A DNA stretch of 64,000 nucleotides from Sphingobacterium allocomposti (GTDB taxonomy: Bacteria > Bacteroidota > Bacteroidia > Sphingobacteriales > Sphingobacteriaceae), in NCBI RefSeq assembly GCF_008124885.1, contig NZ_VNHX01000004.1:124001-188000 (forward strand), given 5' to 3'. The notes under the pieces were generated by a model. That model was not told the origin of the DNA, did no database searches, and saw only the letters and a list, made by a program, of their open reading frames with translations. Below, piece by piece: positions 29,545 through 38,823 of this stretch; within the stretch, counting starts at the first letter, position 1, and the number at the start of each line of letters is the position of its first letter. Position numbers and translations under genes: made by a program.

Positions 29545-30576
29545 CTAACGGAAATTTTCGCCTTTCAATCCGGAAAATTTCCGGATTTTATTCACGTAAA
29601 AGGCCCATAAAATGCTTTTTGTGTATAGCCCCTTCAAGTTCTCCGTGCTGTCGTATTTTTTTCGTTTTTTTGCGTTTTTAACAATGTGTAGGAAAAAATA
29701 CTGATGTGCCCGGCTAATTGCCCAGGCATCCCGCGGTTTGCGGTCAACGAGAAATTTGATTAAAGCCAGCAGGTCGAGCCAGAGACGCGCGAAAATTACC
29801 CATACTGCGGTCAGCAATGGCAGATTTTTCTGAAGCATAACCAGATTGTTCCGGAAGTTCAGATAGGTCTTCTTGGGGTTACTCGCCTGCAGTGTTCCAC
29901 CACCCACGTGGTAAACCGTAGAAGTGGCCACATATCCGATTTTATATCCCATGCGTTTGAGCCGCCAGCACAGATCGATTTCTTCCATATGGGCGAAGAA
30001 GTCGGCATCAAAACCGCCCGACTGTCGCCAGGCAGCTGCTTTGATAAACAAGGCCGCTCCCGTTGCCCAGAATATTTCGCAAGTATCGTCGTATTGACGC
30101 CTGTCCGCTTCGATCTCATGAAACAGGCGTCCCCGGCAAAACGGATAGCCGTACCGGTCAATATATCCGCCCGCGGCACCGGCATGTTCAAAAAGCCCCT
30201 TCTCGTGGTAGGCTAATATTTTAGGCTGGGCCGCAGCCATTTCGTGTTCCGAGTCCAGATATTCTACAACCGGTTCAATCCAGTTAGGAGTAACTTCGAC
30301 GTCGGAGTTTAATAGAACAAAGTAATCGGCGTCCACCAACTTTAATACCTCGTTGTACCCCCCGGCGAAGCCAAGATTCGCTTCGTTACGGATAATACGT
30401 ATCGACGGATAGGTTTCTTGAACAAAACGGACGGAATCGTCGGTTGAAGCGTTATCGCCGATGATAAATTCTATGTTAGGGTAGGTGCTATTGTATACGG
30501 ACGGAAGAAATTTCTCCAGGAAAAATCTGCCATTCCAATTGAGAATAACAACAGCCACTTTTGGGTAATGTTTCAT
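29545..30576 (-). CDS. Family 2 glycosyltransferase
   Basis: 343 aa from ATG at 30574-30576, which overlaps the stop of the acyltransferase gene as ATGA; the longer TTG form is unlikely. GT-A fold: VAVVILNWNGRFFLEKFLPS, IIGDNASTDDSV (nucleotide-binding Asp), LLNSDVEV (DxD-like) and FFAHMEEIDLCWRLKRMGY, the ED/E-DLxWR segment of rhamnosyl-type GT2 enzymes. The C-terminal hydrophobic region could attach it to the membrane. Translational coupling with the lipid acyltransferase suggests a role in surface glycan or lipid assembly; the sugar is unknown. Confidence 0.92.
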   Translation of the reverse strand: MKHYPKVAVVILNWNGRFFLEKFLPSVYNSTYPNIEFIIGDNASTDDSVRFVQETYPSIRIIRNEANLGFAGGYNEVLKLVDADYFVLLNSDVEVTPNWIEPVVEYLDSEHEMAAAQPKILAYHEKGLFEHAGAAGGYIDRYGYPFCRGRLFHEIEADRRQYDDTCEIFWATGAALFIKAAAWRQSGGFDADFFAHMEEIDLCWRLKRMGYKIGYVATSTVYHVGGGTLQASNPKKTYLNFRNNLVMLQKNLPLLTAVWVIFARLWLDLLALIKFLVDRKPRDAWAISRAHQYFFLHIVKNAKKRKKYDSTENLKGLYTKSILWAFYVNKIRKFSGLKGENFR

Positions 30577-31439
30577 GTTCTGCGTTTTCTTTTCCAACGT
30601 CTATGCGACCAAAGCCAATACGCTGGCTGTTCGCGGATCATTTTTTCTGTAAAATGATTGTGAAGGTCCGTTATAGCGTGGGGCCGAAACTCTTCGGGCC
30701 TTTCCACGAGTGTCGTAAATTGGCAGTAATAGTGCCCCCGTTTGGGCTTTCGGCCAATATGGCAATATACAACCGGATTACCCGTCATCCGGGCGATCCG
30801 TTCGGTTCCGGTGTAAACGAGCGTATCCTGATTCAGGAATTCCATGAAATAGTCCGAGTCTTGGTAAGTCGGCGTTTGATCCGCAACAAACATGCTGATA
30901 TGCGGTGCGTTCCGTAGCCGCACGATATGCCTCAGGATCTGTTTCATCGGCACCATGACCGCGCCGAAACGCGAACGGAGACTGTTGTAGACGTCGTTGA
31001 AATCCGTGTCGTTGAGCGGCTTGTAGATGACCAACCGTGGCGACTCCGTCATCAGGGACAAGCGGTGGATTCCCAATTCCCAGTTGCCGTAGTGTGCTGT
31101 TACTCCGACTACGCCTTTTCCATTTTTTAGATGCCTGAGTATCTCCTCTTCGTTAAGTAATTCGATACGTTTGATCACCTCTTCCCGGCTTATCGTCCGC
31201 ATTTTTATAGCCTCGACAATCAGATCGGGGAAAAAGCGATAGAATTTTTTCGCAATATGATGACGCTCCACTTCCGATTTTTCAGGGAAGGAGTTTTTGA
31301 GGTTCTCGAATACCACTTTTCTACGATATCGTACCAGGTAGAACAACGTAAAATACAGTACGTCTGATATACTGTAGAGTACCCAAAACGGTAGCAACGA
31401 AAAAATATAGAGCAGCGAAGCTATGCTTTTTTTTCTCAT
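30573..31439 (-). CDS. LpxL/HtrB-like lysophospholipid acyltransferase
   Basis: 288 aa from ATG at 31437-31439. An N-terminal membrane helix (about residues 8-32) precedes the acyltransferase domain with H-Y-G-N-W-E, the HX4E catalytic motif, in VGVTAHYGNWELG; ADQTP and the GTERIARMTGNPVVYCHIGR block also match lipid A late acyltransferases. It probably adds a secondary acyl chain to lipid A or a related lipid at the inner membrane. Its last codons overlap the start of the GT2 gene, and its start is 76 bp from the divergent WbqC gene. Confidence 0.9.
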   Translation of the reverse strand: MRKKSIASLLYIFSLLPFWVLYSISDVLYFTLFYLVRYRRKVVFENLKNSFPEKSEVERHHIAKKFYRFFPDLIVEAIKMRTISREEVIKRIELLNEEEILRHLKNGKGVVGVTAHYGNWELGIHRLSLMTESPRLVIYKPLNDTDFNDVYNSLRSRFGAVMVPMKQILRHIVRLRNAPHISMFVADQTPTYQDSDYFMEFLNQDTLVYTGTERIARMTGNPVVYCHIGRKPKRGHYYCQFTTLVERPEEFRPHAITDLHNHFTEKMIREQPAYWLWSHRRWKRKRRT

Positions 31440-31488
31440 GAATACGGTCAAATTCCTGGGATTCCCTGCAAATATCCCTAAATAAGTT

Positions 31489-31496
31489 TACTTTTG
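31489..31496 (+). promoter_or_regulatory. Bacteroidota -7 box upstream of the WbqC gene
   Basis: TACTTTTG matches TAnnTTTG, 19 bp before the ATG. No clear -33 box. Confidence 0.5.
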
Positions 31497-31515
31497 CCTA
31501 AAATAGTTAAAATCG

Positions 31516-32124
31516 ATGGAATCACAGTTGCTTTTACCCGCTTTTTATCTACCGCCTGTCAGTTATTTTCATATTATCCAACAAACAGATCAGCCAATCC
31601 TGTTAGAAAGGTTCGAACATTATCCAAAACAGAGCTATAGAACGCGGACGAAAATTGCAACTGCCAATGGTACGCTTGACCTCATCGTCCCCATCATACA
31701 CGGACGGAAAGAACATGTGCCGATGAAGGACATCCGCATTAACTACGAATTTGATTGGCAACGCCTACACTGGCTTAGCCTGCAGACGGCGTATCGTAGC
31801 TCGGCTTACTTTGAGTACTATGAGGATGACTTCCTGCAATTTTACAATAAGCGTCACGACTTTTTATTCGATTTCAACCTCAGCCAGCTCGAGCTTATTC
31901 TTAAGTGCTTAAAAATCCGTCGCGATATTGTGCCCACGTCGACATATATTCCTCTTGTGGAACCGCACGATTTCAGAAGGGAAATTCACCCTAAAAAAGA
32001 GAGCGTTTGGACCGCTCCTAAGCCCTATTACCAGGTTTTCTCAGAAAAGCATGGTTTTCTTCCTGAGCTAAGCATTGTCGATCTGTTGTTTAATCAAGGG
32101 CCTCAAAGTCGGAATTACCTGTAA
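31516..32124 (+). CDS. WbqC-like family protein
   Basis: 202 aa, full length for the family. The N-terminal LLPAFYLPPVSYFHII stretch and the basic WbqC block (YPKQSYRTRTKIATANG followed by LIVPI) with DWQRLHWLSLQTAYRSSAYFEYY are characteristic. WbqC proteins are often encoded in lipopolysaccharide and surface-sugar clusters; the biochemical role is poorly defined. In this window it sits beside a lipid acyltransferase and a GT2, which fits an envelope role. It has its own promoter and is followed after 162 bp by a small exported protein. Confidence 0.88.
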   Translation: MESQLLLPAFYLPPVSYFHIIQQTDQPILLERFEHYPKQSYRTRTKIATANGTLDLIVPIIHGRKEHVPMKDIRINYEFDWQRLHWLSLQTAYRSSAYFEYYEDDFLQFYNKRHDFLFDFNLSQLELILKCLKIRRDIVPTSTYIPLVEPHDFRREIHPKKESVWTAPKPYYQVFSEKHGFLPELSIVDLLFNQGPQSRNYL

Positions 32125-32286
32125 AGCACGAATTGGCGAACCCCGGCTGTCTACCTTCCGGATATCTATTGCCCTCGTGCATAAGCTTCACCCGTCATTG
32201 GGGATGGACGCAAAAATAATTATCGGCTTTCCAAAAATATGAGAACATTTTTGCGCGCTCGCTGTTGAGATAGTAAACCGGATTTC

Positions 32287-32949
32287 ATGGGAAAACTGTT
32301 TGCTCTTCTTTTCATAAGTATAGGGTTCGGAAAAGTAGCTGCCCAAACGGAGGCCGACACGCTGCACTTCCGTAAAATATACTACTTTGGAGGTACGGGG
32401 CTCTCGTTCCCTTTAGGTAAAACGGGGGAGGCCCTGACAACCAGGCTCTTTTCGGGAAGCGCAGGTTTAGATATTGCTTTAAAGAACCCCAGCTACTTTC
32501 TAACTCCGACCTTGTATATGTTAACCTTCGGGTATGACCAGCTTTTGCCGGATCCCGACTACAATTATATGGTAAAGAATGGCCGGGCGAGCTTCTACAT
32601 GTTAAGCCTCGCCGCCGGACGCCGTAAGCAGTTCAAAAGGTTGAACACTTACGGATATATAGGGCCGGCAATTGGGCTGATAACCGAGCCACGGGGCGAC
32701 GTTGCGGGAGAGATTTTACAGATGTCGAATAAACGCTCCCTCACGCTGGCGGGAAAGGTGGGCGTGGGATCCGACTATAAATTTTCCGGTTTTTTTATAG
32801 GAGCAGAAATTGGCTATCTTTATAATTTCCGAAAAATTGAAGGTAATCCAGTCCAGTTCCTGACGATTATGGTTGGACTAAAATCGGATATAACCCGGCT
32901 GAGCGAAAGGGTCACCCGCGTAATCGGCATAGATACCTATAAAGATTAA
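32287..32949 (+). CDS. Exported conserved hypothetical protein, probably small outer-membrane barrel
   Basis: 220 aa with a clear signal peptide (residues 1-19, cut after KVAAQ). The body alternates hydrophobic and polar residues with aromatic girdle residues (FYMLSLAAGRR, TYGYIGPAIGLI, GFFIGAEIGYLYNF, FLTIMVGLKSDI), as expected for an eight- to ten-stranded outer-membrane barrel. No family was recognised with certainty. Its stop is 2 bp from the start of the ABC1 kinase gene, so the two are very probably co-transcribed. Confidence 0.75.
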   Translation: MGKLFALLFISIGFGKVAAQTEADTLHFRKIYYFGGTGLSFPLGKTGEALTTRLFSGSAGLDIALKNPSYFLTPTLYMLTFGYDQLLPDPDYNYMVKNGRASFYMLSLAAGRRKQFKRLNTYGYIGPAIGLITEPRGDVAGEILQMSNKRSLTLAGKVGVGSDYKFSGFFIGAEIGYLYNFRKIEGNPVQFLTIMVGLKSDITRLSERVTRVIGIDTYKD

Positions 32950-32951
32950 TT

Positions 32952-34607
32952 ATGTATGGCGTCCATAAAATAAAACGTGTCGGACAGATTTTGCGGATTT
33001 TGTCAAAGCACGGATTCGAAGAAATCATTTCCCGGTCGAATATTGATCGGCTCATACCTGACAGCTTTTTATTATGGAATACGCATACCCGAAAGATCTT
33101 TGAGGAAGATTTCAATATCCGCATCCGCCTAGCCATGGAGGAACTTGGGCCAACCTTTATAAAGCTGGGGCAACTGCTGAGCAATAGGGCTGATATTATT
33201 CCCCATGAAATGCGGAGGGAGCTGGTTAAGCTGCAGGATGAAGTACCACCCGAGCCAATTAATGTCATAGATAAACTTCGGACATCCTTAAATATCGAAG
33301 CATCAGACCATTTTACGCATATCGATGATGTGCCGATAGCAGCCGCCTCTATCGGTCAGGTCTATAGGGCCGTCCTCCGAAACGGTGATAAGGTTGTTAT
33401 CAAGGTTAGGCGGACCGGTGTTCAGGAGATTGTATATGCCGATCTGGATTTTATACAGGACCTTGTCCGATTATTACGCAAGAAATACGAGGTTATCCAG
33501 AAAATAAACCTCTATGAGATTGTTCAATCGTTTGCCAGTGCGCTGACGGACGAGCTGTCGTTTACGAATGAACTGAATAATATTGAGCGTTTTAGGCGTA
33601 ATTTTAAAGACAACGGACAAGTGTACGTTCCTAAAGTATATCGGGAGTATAGTAATGATGAACTGTTGTGTATGGAGTATATTGACGGGATCAAGCTTAA
33701 CGATATAGCCGGCCTACAGCAGTACGGCCTATCTTCTGCAGCAACGTTGCAACGTTGCTTGGACCTCTATCTCGAACAGGTGCTTCAACATGGCTTTTTC
33801 CACGCCGATCCGCATCCGGGAAATGTGCTGGTAAACGACAGAGGCCAAGTAGTCTTTATAGATTTCGGCTCCATGGGTTTTATGATTCCGCGCGATCGGG
33901 ATATCATTGAAAGGATGGTGATCAACTTTTTGATGAATGACGCAAAGGATCTTATCCGCAATATCAAAAGGTTGGCCGTCCTGCATCACATACAGGACGA
34001 GCGCCAACTGGAAAGAGATGCGTACGAGATTTTTCAGATGATTGAAGAGAATGCGCTAGAAGATATTGACATTTCGGTCATGCTTCGAAAGTTGAATAAG
34101 GTGTTGCAGTACAATAACATTTTGCTTCCCGACTTCGTATATATTTTACTACGTGGTGTTTCTATCCTGGAAGGTACAGGCCGGCAGCTTGATGCACGGC
34201 TAAACATCCCTGAAAGCATTAAACCTTTCGCAAAGAAGATAGCGCAGGATAAAATGTCGTCTGACTATCTTAAAAAGAAACTGCTGGAGAAAAGTAAGTT
34301 TATCAAAGAGGTGCTAACCGAGGTTCCTGAGGATATGATTGCGGTGCTGGAAAAAGTAAAATCAGATAAACTGTCCTTCAACCACAGGATTCACGACTTC
34401 GACCGGATGCAGCTTATTCTTCATCGTATTGGAAATAAGTTCCTGTTATCTATACTTGCCATGACATTTGGCGTCGGCGCAAGTATCCTCGCACACGGCC
34501 GCGTTGGATACCTGCTGTGGGGCATGCCGATACTTTCCTGGTTGGGATTTTTAGTTAGCTTCATTCTTTCAGGAATACTTCTTATCTATCTGGTTAGAAG
34601 TAAGTAG
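32952..34607 (+). CDS. ABC1/UbiB-family atypical kinase
   Basis: 551 aa. Family motifs in order: KLGQLLSNRADIIP (KxGQ), the alanine-rich loop AAASIGQVYRA, the ATP-binding VVIKVRR lysine, ELSFTNELNN, FFHADPHPGNVLV (catalytic loop) and VFIDFGSMGF (DFG). Two hydrophobic helices at about 495-548 anchor it in the membrane. UbiB/ADCK proteins support quinone biosynthesis or lipid handling by an ATP-dependent mechanism; in a menaquinone-using bacterium the client is uncertain. The upstream barrel gene is only 2 bp away. A terminator follows after about 115 bp. Confidence 0.93.
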   Translation: MYGVHKIKRVGQILRILSKHGFEEIISRSNIDRLIPDSFLLWNTHTRKIFEEDFNIRIRLAMEELGPTFIKLGQLLSNRADIIPHEMRRELVKLQDEVPPEPINVIDKLRTSLNIEASDHFTHIDDVPIAAASIGQVYRAVLRNGDKVVIKVRRTGVQEIVYADLDFIQDLVRLLRKKYEVIQKINLYEIVQSFASALTDELSFTNELNNIERFRRNFKDNGQVYVPKVYREYSNDELLCMEYIDGIKLNDIAGLQQYGLSSAATLQRCLDLYLEQVLQHGFFHADPHPGNVLVNDRGQVVFIDFGSMGFMIPRDRDIIERMVINFLMNDAKDLIRNIKRLAVLHHIQDERQLERDAYEIFQMIEENALEDIDISVMLRKLNKVLQYNNILLPDFVYILLRGVSILEGTGRQLDARLNIPESIKPFAKKIAQDKMSSDYLKKKLLEKSKFIKEVLTEVPEDMIAVLEKVKSDKLSFNHRIHDFDRMQLILHRIGNKFLLSILAMTFGVGASILAHGRVGYLLWGMPILSWLGFLVSFILSGILLIYLVRSK

Positions 34608-34724
34608 CTGTTAAAATACGTTAAAAAAATATATAAAAAAATTCCTTTAGGTACTATGCGGCAGATGATGTCGTTATTTAGGTATACTATATAAAATTCA
34701 TAATAGGTTAATAATTGGTTTGGT

Positions 34725-34762
34725 AAACGTCCGCAGTTCCCCGCTACGGACGTTTCTTTTTC
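34725..34762 (+). terminator. Rho-independent terminator after the ABC1 kinase gene
   Basis: AAACGTCCG at 34725-34733 pairs with CGGACGTTT at 34747-34755, with TCTTTTT following. The rest of the 34608-35022 interval holds only the doubtful small frame at 34765. Confidence 0.8.
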
Positions 34763-34764
34763 CG

Positions 34765-34983
34765 TCATGTTTTTGAAAATTGCAGCGGGTGGAGTTCGTA
34801 TGCGAGACCGGATGACGTAACCATAGAGTCGTCGACGTTGCGATCTCCGGTTCGGAAAGGGGGGAATAGATTGCTGATATTCATTCCTAACAGGGCCGCA
34901 TGAATACCGCAGGGCGAATCTAAACCAATGCCCCTATTATGCAATAGTTTTTTTATACTATGGTGTTCGCGAATGTGAAGCAT
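34765..34983 (-). CDS. Doubtful small hypothetical protein
   Basis: 72 aa with an ATG at 34981-34983. The sequence (for example LLHNRGIGLDSPCGIHAALL and SSGLAYELHPLQFS) is not low-complexity and reads like real protein, but no family was recognised, and no promoter box or signal peptide was seen. It lies in an otherwise empty gap, divergent from the esterase gene. It could be a remnant of a longer gene or chance. Confidence 0.28.
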   Translation of the reverse strand: MLHIREHHSIKKLLHNRGIGLDSPCGIHAALLGMNISNLFPPFRTGDRNVDDSMVTSSGLAYELHPLQFSKT

Positions 34984-35022
34984 TTTATTTAGGTTTGGTA
35001 ACCATTTTAAAAACGAAACAAC

Positions 35023-35823
35023 ATGAAGACACTGTTACTGTTATTTTTATCGTTCGGAACATTAACTACGTTTGGGCAGGACTACCGGACGGAAGAGAAT
35101 ATTGCATACGTGGAAAAAGCTGGTTCTTCCTATCAGCGGGAGCAATGTCTGGTAGACATATATTATCCCACTTCGGGCGAGCAGAGGCCCGTGGTTGTTT
35201 GGTACCATGGAGGCGGTCTTACCGGAGGAAGAAAAGAGATCCCTGAGTTTTTGAAAAACAAAGGTTTGGTCGTTGTTGGCGTAGGTTACCGGTTCGCGCC
35301 CAACGTTAAAGTAGAGGACATCATTTCTGATGCCGCCAAAGCAGTATCGTTTGTCATCAAGCACGCTGAACGCTATCGTATCGACCGCACCAAGGTGTTT
35401 CTCTCCGGTCACTCCGCTGGTGGTTATCTGGCCTTGATGTTAGGCTTAAACAAAGCTTACCTGCATGCTGAAGGGATAGATGCCGACCGGCTAAAAGGTG
35501 TTATTTCGTTCAGCGGACAGGCTATAACCCACTTCACCGCGAGAAAAGAACAGGGGATTGCGGAGAAACAACCAACGGTCGGGCCATTGGCTCCTTTATA
35601 TTGGGTGCGTTCCGACGCTCCGCCGATTGTCCTTTTAACGGGCGACCGCGAAAAAGAAATGCTGGGTCGGTACGAGGAGAACGCCTATTTGAAGAGAATG
35701 TTGTCGATTGCCGGACATAATGATGTCCGTCTTTTCGAATTTCAGGGATATGGACATGATATGACTTATCCCGGCTTTCCGGTGCTTATCGACGAAATCA
35801 ACCGCATATTAAAACAAGAATAA
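35023..35823 (+). CDS. Exported alpha/beta-hydrolase (esterase/lipase type)
   Basis: 266 aa with a signal peptide (residues 1-18, cut after FGQD). HGGGLTGG is the HGGG oxyanion-hole motif of the hormone-sensitive-lipase branch; the nucleophile elbow is LSGHSAGGYLALM (Ser about residue 132). A late Asp in LLTGDREKE and His in YGHDMTYPG complete the expected triad. It probably hydrolyses acyl or acetyl esters in the periplasm. The convergent neighbour is a sugar O-acetyltransferase, but a link between them is only suggestive. Confidence 0.88.
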   Translation: MKTLLLLFLSFGTLTTFGQDYRTEENIAYVEKAGSSYQREQCLVDIYYPTSGEQRPVVVWYHGGGLTGGRKEIPEFLKNKGLVVVGVGYRFAPNVKVEDIISDAAKAVSFVIKHAERYRIDRTKVFLSGHSAGGYLALMLGLNKAYLHAEGIDADRLKGVISFSGQAITHFTARKEQGIAEKQPTVGPLAPLYWVRSDAPPIVLLTGDREKEMLGRYEENAYLKRMLSIAGHNDVRLFEFQGYGHDMTYPGFPVLIDEINRILKQE

Positions 35824-35839
35824 AAGGGTATAAGCATAG

Positions 35840-36472
35840 CTACACAGCGCTGTCCATATCTTCGTCCCGGAACCGTTCGTTTTTATAGAAGAACTGTCGG
35901 TCCCGCTCGGTAATTTCCCTGAGAACCCGACAGGGATTACCGGCGGCAACCACATTGTCGGGTATATCTTTTGTAACCACTGCGCCGGCGCCTATAACAA
36001 CGTTTCGCCCTATCTGCACGCCCGGATTAACAACCGTCTGCCCCCCAATCCAGGTGTTATCGCCAATCACGATAGGTTTGGCGAACTCCCAGCCCGACGC
36101 ACGCATCGCTGCGTCTATAGGATGACCAGCCGTAAAAAGCGAAACGTTAGGGCCCATCATCACATTGTCTCCGATACGTACAGGCGCACAATCAAGGATG
36201 GTGAGATTATAATTGGCGTAAAAGTTGTCACCAAGATATATATTATAGCCATAGTCACATCGGAACGGTGGTTCAATATAAAAACGTGAAGTGGTGCCTC
36301 CCAACAGCTTCTTTAGCAGTTGTTTTCGTGCCTTTATCTTGGATGGCTCTAAGTTGTTAAACAGAAATAGCTGCTCCTTCGCATGCTGCCGTTCTTCAAA
36401 TAGCTCTTTTCCGGATGCTTTATAAATTTCGCCAGCAACCATTTTTTCTTTGGATGTTTTCGTCTTATACAT
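35840..36472 (-). CDS. Sugar O-acetyltransferase (Maa/LacA/NodL type)
   Basis: 210 aa. The N-terminal helical mac domain precedes a left-handed beta-helix of hexapeptide repeats: IGDNVMMGPNVSLFTAGHPI (catalytic His), IGDNTWIGGQTVVNPGVQIG and VIGAGAVVTKDIPDNVVAAG. DCAPVRIG and FYANYNLTILD are typical of maltose/galactoside acetyltransferases. It transfers acetyl from acetyl-CoA to a sugar hydroxyl in the cytoplasm, as a trimer in known members. The true acceptor is unknown. It is divergent from the GT4 fusion gene. Confidence 0.92.
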   Translation of the reverse strand: MYKTKTSKEKMVAGEIYKASGKELFEERQHAKEQLFLFNNLEPSKIKARKQLLKKLLGGTTSRFYIEPPFRCDYGYNIYLGDNFYANYNLTILDCAPVRIGDNVMMGPNVSLFTAGHPIDAAMRASGWEFAKPIVIGDNTWIGGQTVVNPGVQIGRNVVIGAGAVVTKDIPDNVVAAGNPCRVLREITERDRQFFYKNERFRDEDMDSAV

Positions 36473-36561
36473 ACCACAGAAAAATAGCGAAAATTATTAA
36501 CGTTTCTACTTTTAGAAAACAAAAGATGTAAAAAACCGATTCTCCTACTAGGAGACTCGCC

Positions 36562-38823
36562 ATGAAAATAGCATATATCAGTACCTACGTACCTAGGCAA
36601 TGCGGAATTGCCACCTTTACCAACGACCTCATCAAAGCGGTGTATTACAATGATCATCAACAGGTTATTGATCAGCACGTATTTGCCGTGTCCGACGAAA
36701 AAGGCGCTTACGACTACCCCAGCGAAGTGGTCTATGAAATTGAACAAGGATCCAGACAGCACTATATAGGAGCAGCAAGCATTATCAACAGTGGGGCATA
36801 CGACGTGTGCTTACTCGAGCATGAGTACGGAATTTATGGCGGGAATAGCGGCGGCTATATCCTGTCATTGCTCAAAAGGCTGCGTATTCCGCTACTGGTC
36901 AACCTCCATACCGTGTTGGAGAACCCTTCTGTCGATGAAAAAGCCGTGTTGGAGGAGATCGTGCAGCGGGCAGACAAGCTGATTGTCATGACGACATATG
37001 CCGTGGGGATCTTACAGCGCGTTTATAGCGTCCCGCTATCCAAGATCGTAGTGATACCACACGGGGTTCCTTCTTATCCGCTCGGAAACCGCGAAGCAAA
37101 ATCGGCCCTCGGACTTGCCGGCAAACGTGTGCTTTTGACATTTGGTTTTCTGAGCCGGAATAAAGGTATCGATGTTGCCATTAAAGCATTGCAGGAAGTT
37201 GTCAGACGTTTTCCCGATGTGGTGTACCTTGTGGTGGGCAGGACGCATCCCAATGTGTTAAAGCATGAGGGGGAAGAATACCGGCACCACCTGCACGCAT
37301 TAGTCGACGAGTTGGGCCTGCGTCAGCATGTTGTGTTCGACAACTCGTTCATCGAGAACGAGCGGCTGGCGACCTATCTTTCGGCCTGCGATATTTACAT
37401 TACACCCTATCTGAATGAGGCCCAGATTACGAGTGGAACACTATCTTTCGCTATGGGAGCGGGTGCATGTGTTATATCGACTCCCTATTGGCATGCGAAA
37501 GAGGCTTTGGCCAAAGGACGCGGCATACTTTTTAATTTCAAAGACCATGAAGGACTGAGCAGGGAACTCGTACACCTTCTCGAAGACGACCGTCGGTTGC
37601 AGGCCGTCCGGACGCGTGTAGCAGGCCTCAAATTTGATTTGTCATGGAACAAACTTGCACTTCAGTATATGGAACTATTTCTAGAATCAAGACAACAGTA
37701 TGTTTTCGACCAGGACAAGAAATCGCATAACAAGAAGCTGGAGTTACCTCCATTGGATTTACAACACGTCCGCAGGTTAACAAATCAGGTGGGGATCATT
37801 CAACACGCGACTTACGCAACGCCCAATTATCATCATGGATATTGTCTCGACGACAATGCCCGCGCATTGTTGCTGGCGCTGATGGTTCAGGAAGACCACC
37901 CTGATAGGGACGTCATGGATCTGATCTCTACGTATGTGAGTTATATACATTACGCCCAGCGAGCGGATGGAAACTTCAAAAATTTCATGAGTTTTGACAA
38001 CCGGTTTTTGGAAGATGTGGGATCGGAAGATGCATTTGGGCGCTGTATCTGGGCGCTGGGTTATCTGGTGCGGAGCCGGACAAACGCGAGCTTTCATCAG
38101 ATCGGAAAGGAGATGTTTGAGCGGGCGAGGCCACATCTGCAGAAGCTCCGTTCCATTAGGGCAATAGCTTACTGTGTTCTCGGCGTAGCACATTATCTCG
38201 AACAGGCTCCCCAGCACGAAGGTTTCATTGCTGAGCTAAGAGGGCTGGTACAGTTTATCTGTCACGAGTTCAATGCGAACAAGGGCGTAGACTGGGAGTG
38301 GTTTGAGAAGATAGTGTCTTACGACAATGCTATTATCCCTACGGCTTTGTTACGGGCCAATGTTTATTTGCATATGGACGATGTGGAACAGATCGCCCTG
38401 GCATCGGCCTCATTCCTCGACGGAATACTTTTCAGAAAGCAAGAGCTCTCCTTGATCGGCAACGACGGGTGGTACGCTGCAGGTTCCCCGCTTGCAGAGT
38501 TTGGACAGCAGCCAATCGAAGTTTACAGTACGATGCTGATGTACGAGGAGCTTTATAAGATCGACCGTCGTCCAATTTACAGGGAGCGCGTGGAACGGTC
38601 GTATCAATGGTTTTTAGGAGGCAACGATCTGCAGCTTAACCTGTTCGATAAGGAGACTGGAGGCTGTTGTGACGGACTGGAATCCTATGGCGTCAACAGA
38701 AACCAGGGCGCGGAGAGCACGATAACGTTCTGGTTGTCTACCGTACACATGTATCGTGCTCTGAAAAATCACCCATTAGCCAAAAGTTCGGCTAGTAAAT
38801 CCTCGACGTTCACGGTCGCGTAA
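36562..38823 (+). CDS. GT4-type glycosyltransferase fused to an alpha-helical toroid-like C-terminal domain
   Basis: 753 aa, about twice the normal GT4 length. Residues about 1-385 are a GT-B glycosyltransferase: RQCGIATFTNDL, LEHEYGIYGG, PHGVPSYPLG, LLTFGFLSRNKGIDVAI and TPYLNEAQITSGTLSFAMG with the family EX7E-like region. Residues about 400-745 resemble an (alpha/alpha)6 toroid, with YCLDDNARALLLALM, WALGYLVRSR, DNAIIPTALLR and NQGAESTITFWLS, like glycosidase/epimerase barrels. An AGGAGA-like ribosome site (36550) precedes the ATG. It is convergent with, and overlaps by 55 bp, the GH130 gene, suggesting a shared mannose-type glycan pathway (inference). Confidence 0.88.
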   Translation: MKIAYISTYVPRQCGIATFTNDLIKAVYYNDHQQVIDQHVFAVSDEKGAYDYPSEVVYEIEQGSRQHYIGAASIINSGAYDVCLLEHEYGIYGGNSGGYILSLLKRLRIPLLVNLHTVLENPSVDEKAVLEEIVQRADKLIVMTTYAVGILQRVYSVPLSKIVVIPHGVPSYPLGNREAKSALGLAGKRVLLTFGFLSRNKGIDVAIKALQEVVRRFPDVVYLVVGRTHPNVLKHEGEEYRHHLHALVDELGLRQHVVFDNSFIENERLATYLSACDIYITPYLNEAQITSGTLSFAMGAGACVISTPYWHAKEALAKGRGILFNFKDHEGLSRELVHLLEDDRRLQAVRTRVAGLKFDLSWNKLALQYMELFLESRQQYVFDQDKKSHNKKLELPPLDLQHVRRLTNQVGIIQHATYATPNYHHGYCLDDNARALLLALMVQEDHPDRDVMDLISTYVSYIHYAQRADGNFKNFMSFDNRFLEDVGSEDAFGRCIWALGYLVRSRTNASFHQIGKEMFERARPHLQKLRSIRAIAYCVLGVAHYLEQAPQHEGFIAELRGLVQFICHEFNANKGVDWEWFEKIVSYDNAIIPTALLRANVYLHMDDVEQIALASASFLDGILFRKQELSLIGNDGWYAAGSPLAEFGQQPIEVYSTMLMYEELYKIDRRPIYRERVERSYQWFLGGNDLQLNLFDKETGGCCDGLESYGVNRNQGAESTITFWLSTVHMYRALKNHPLAKSSASKSSTFTVA

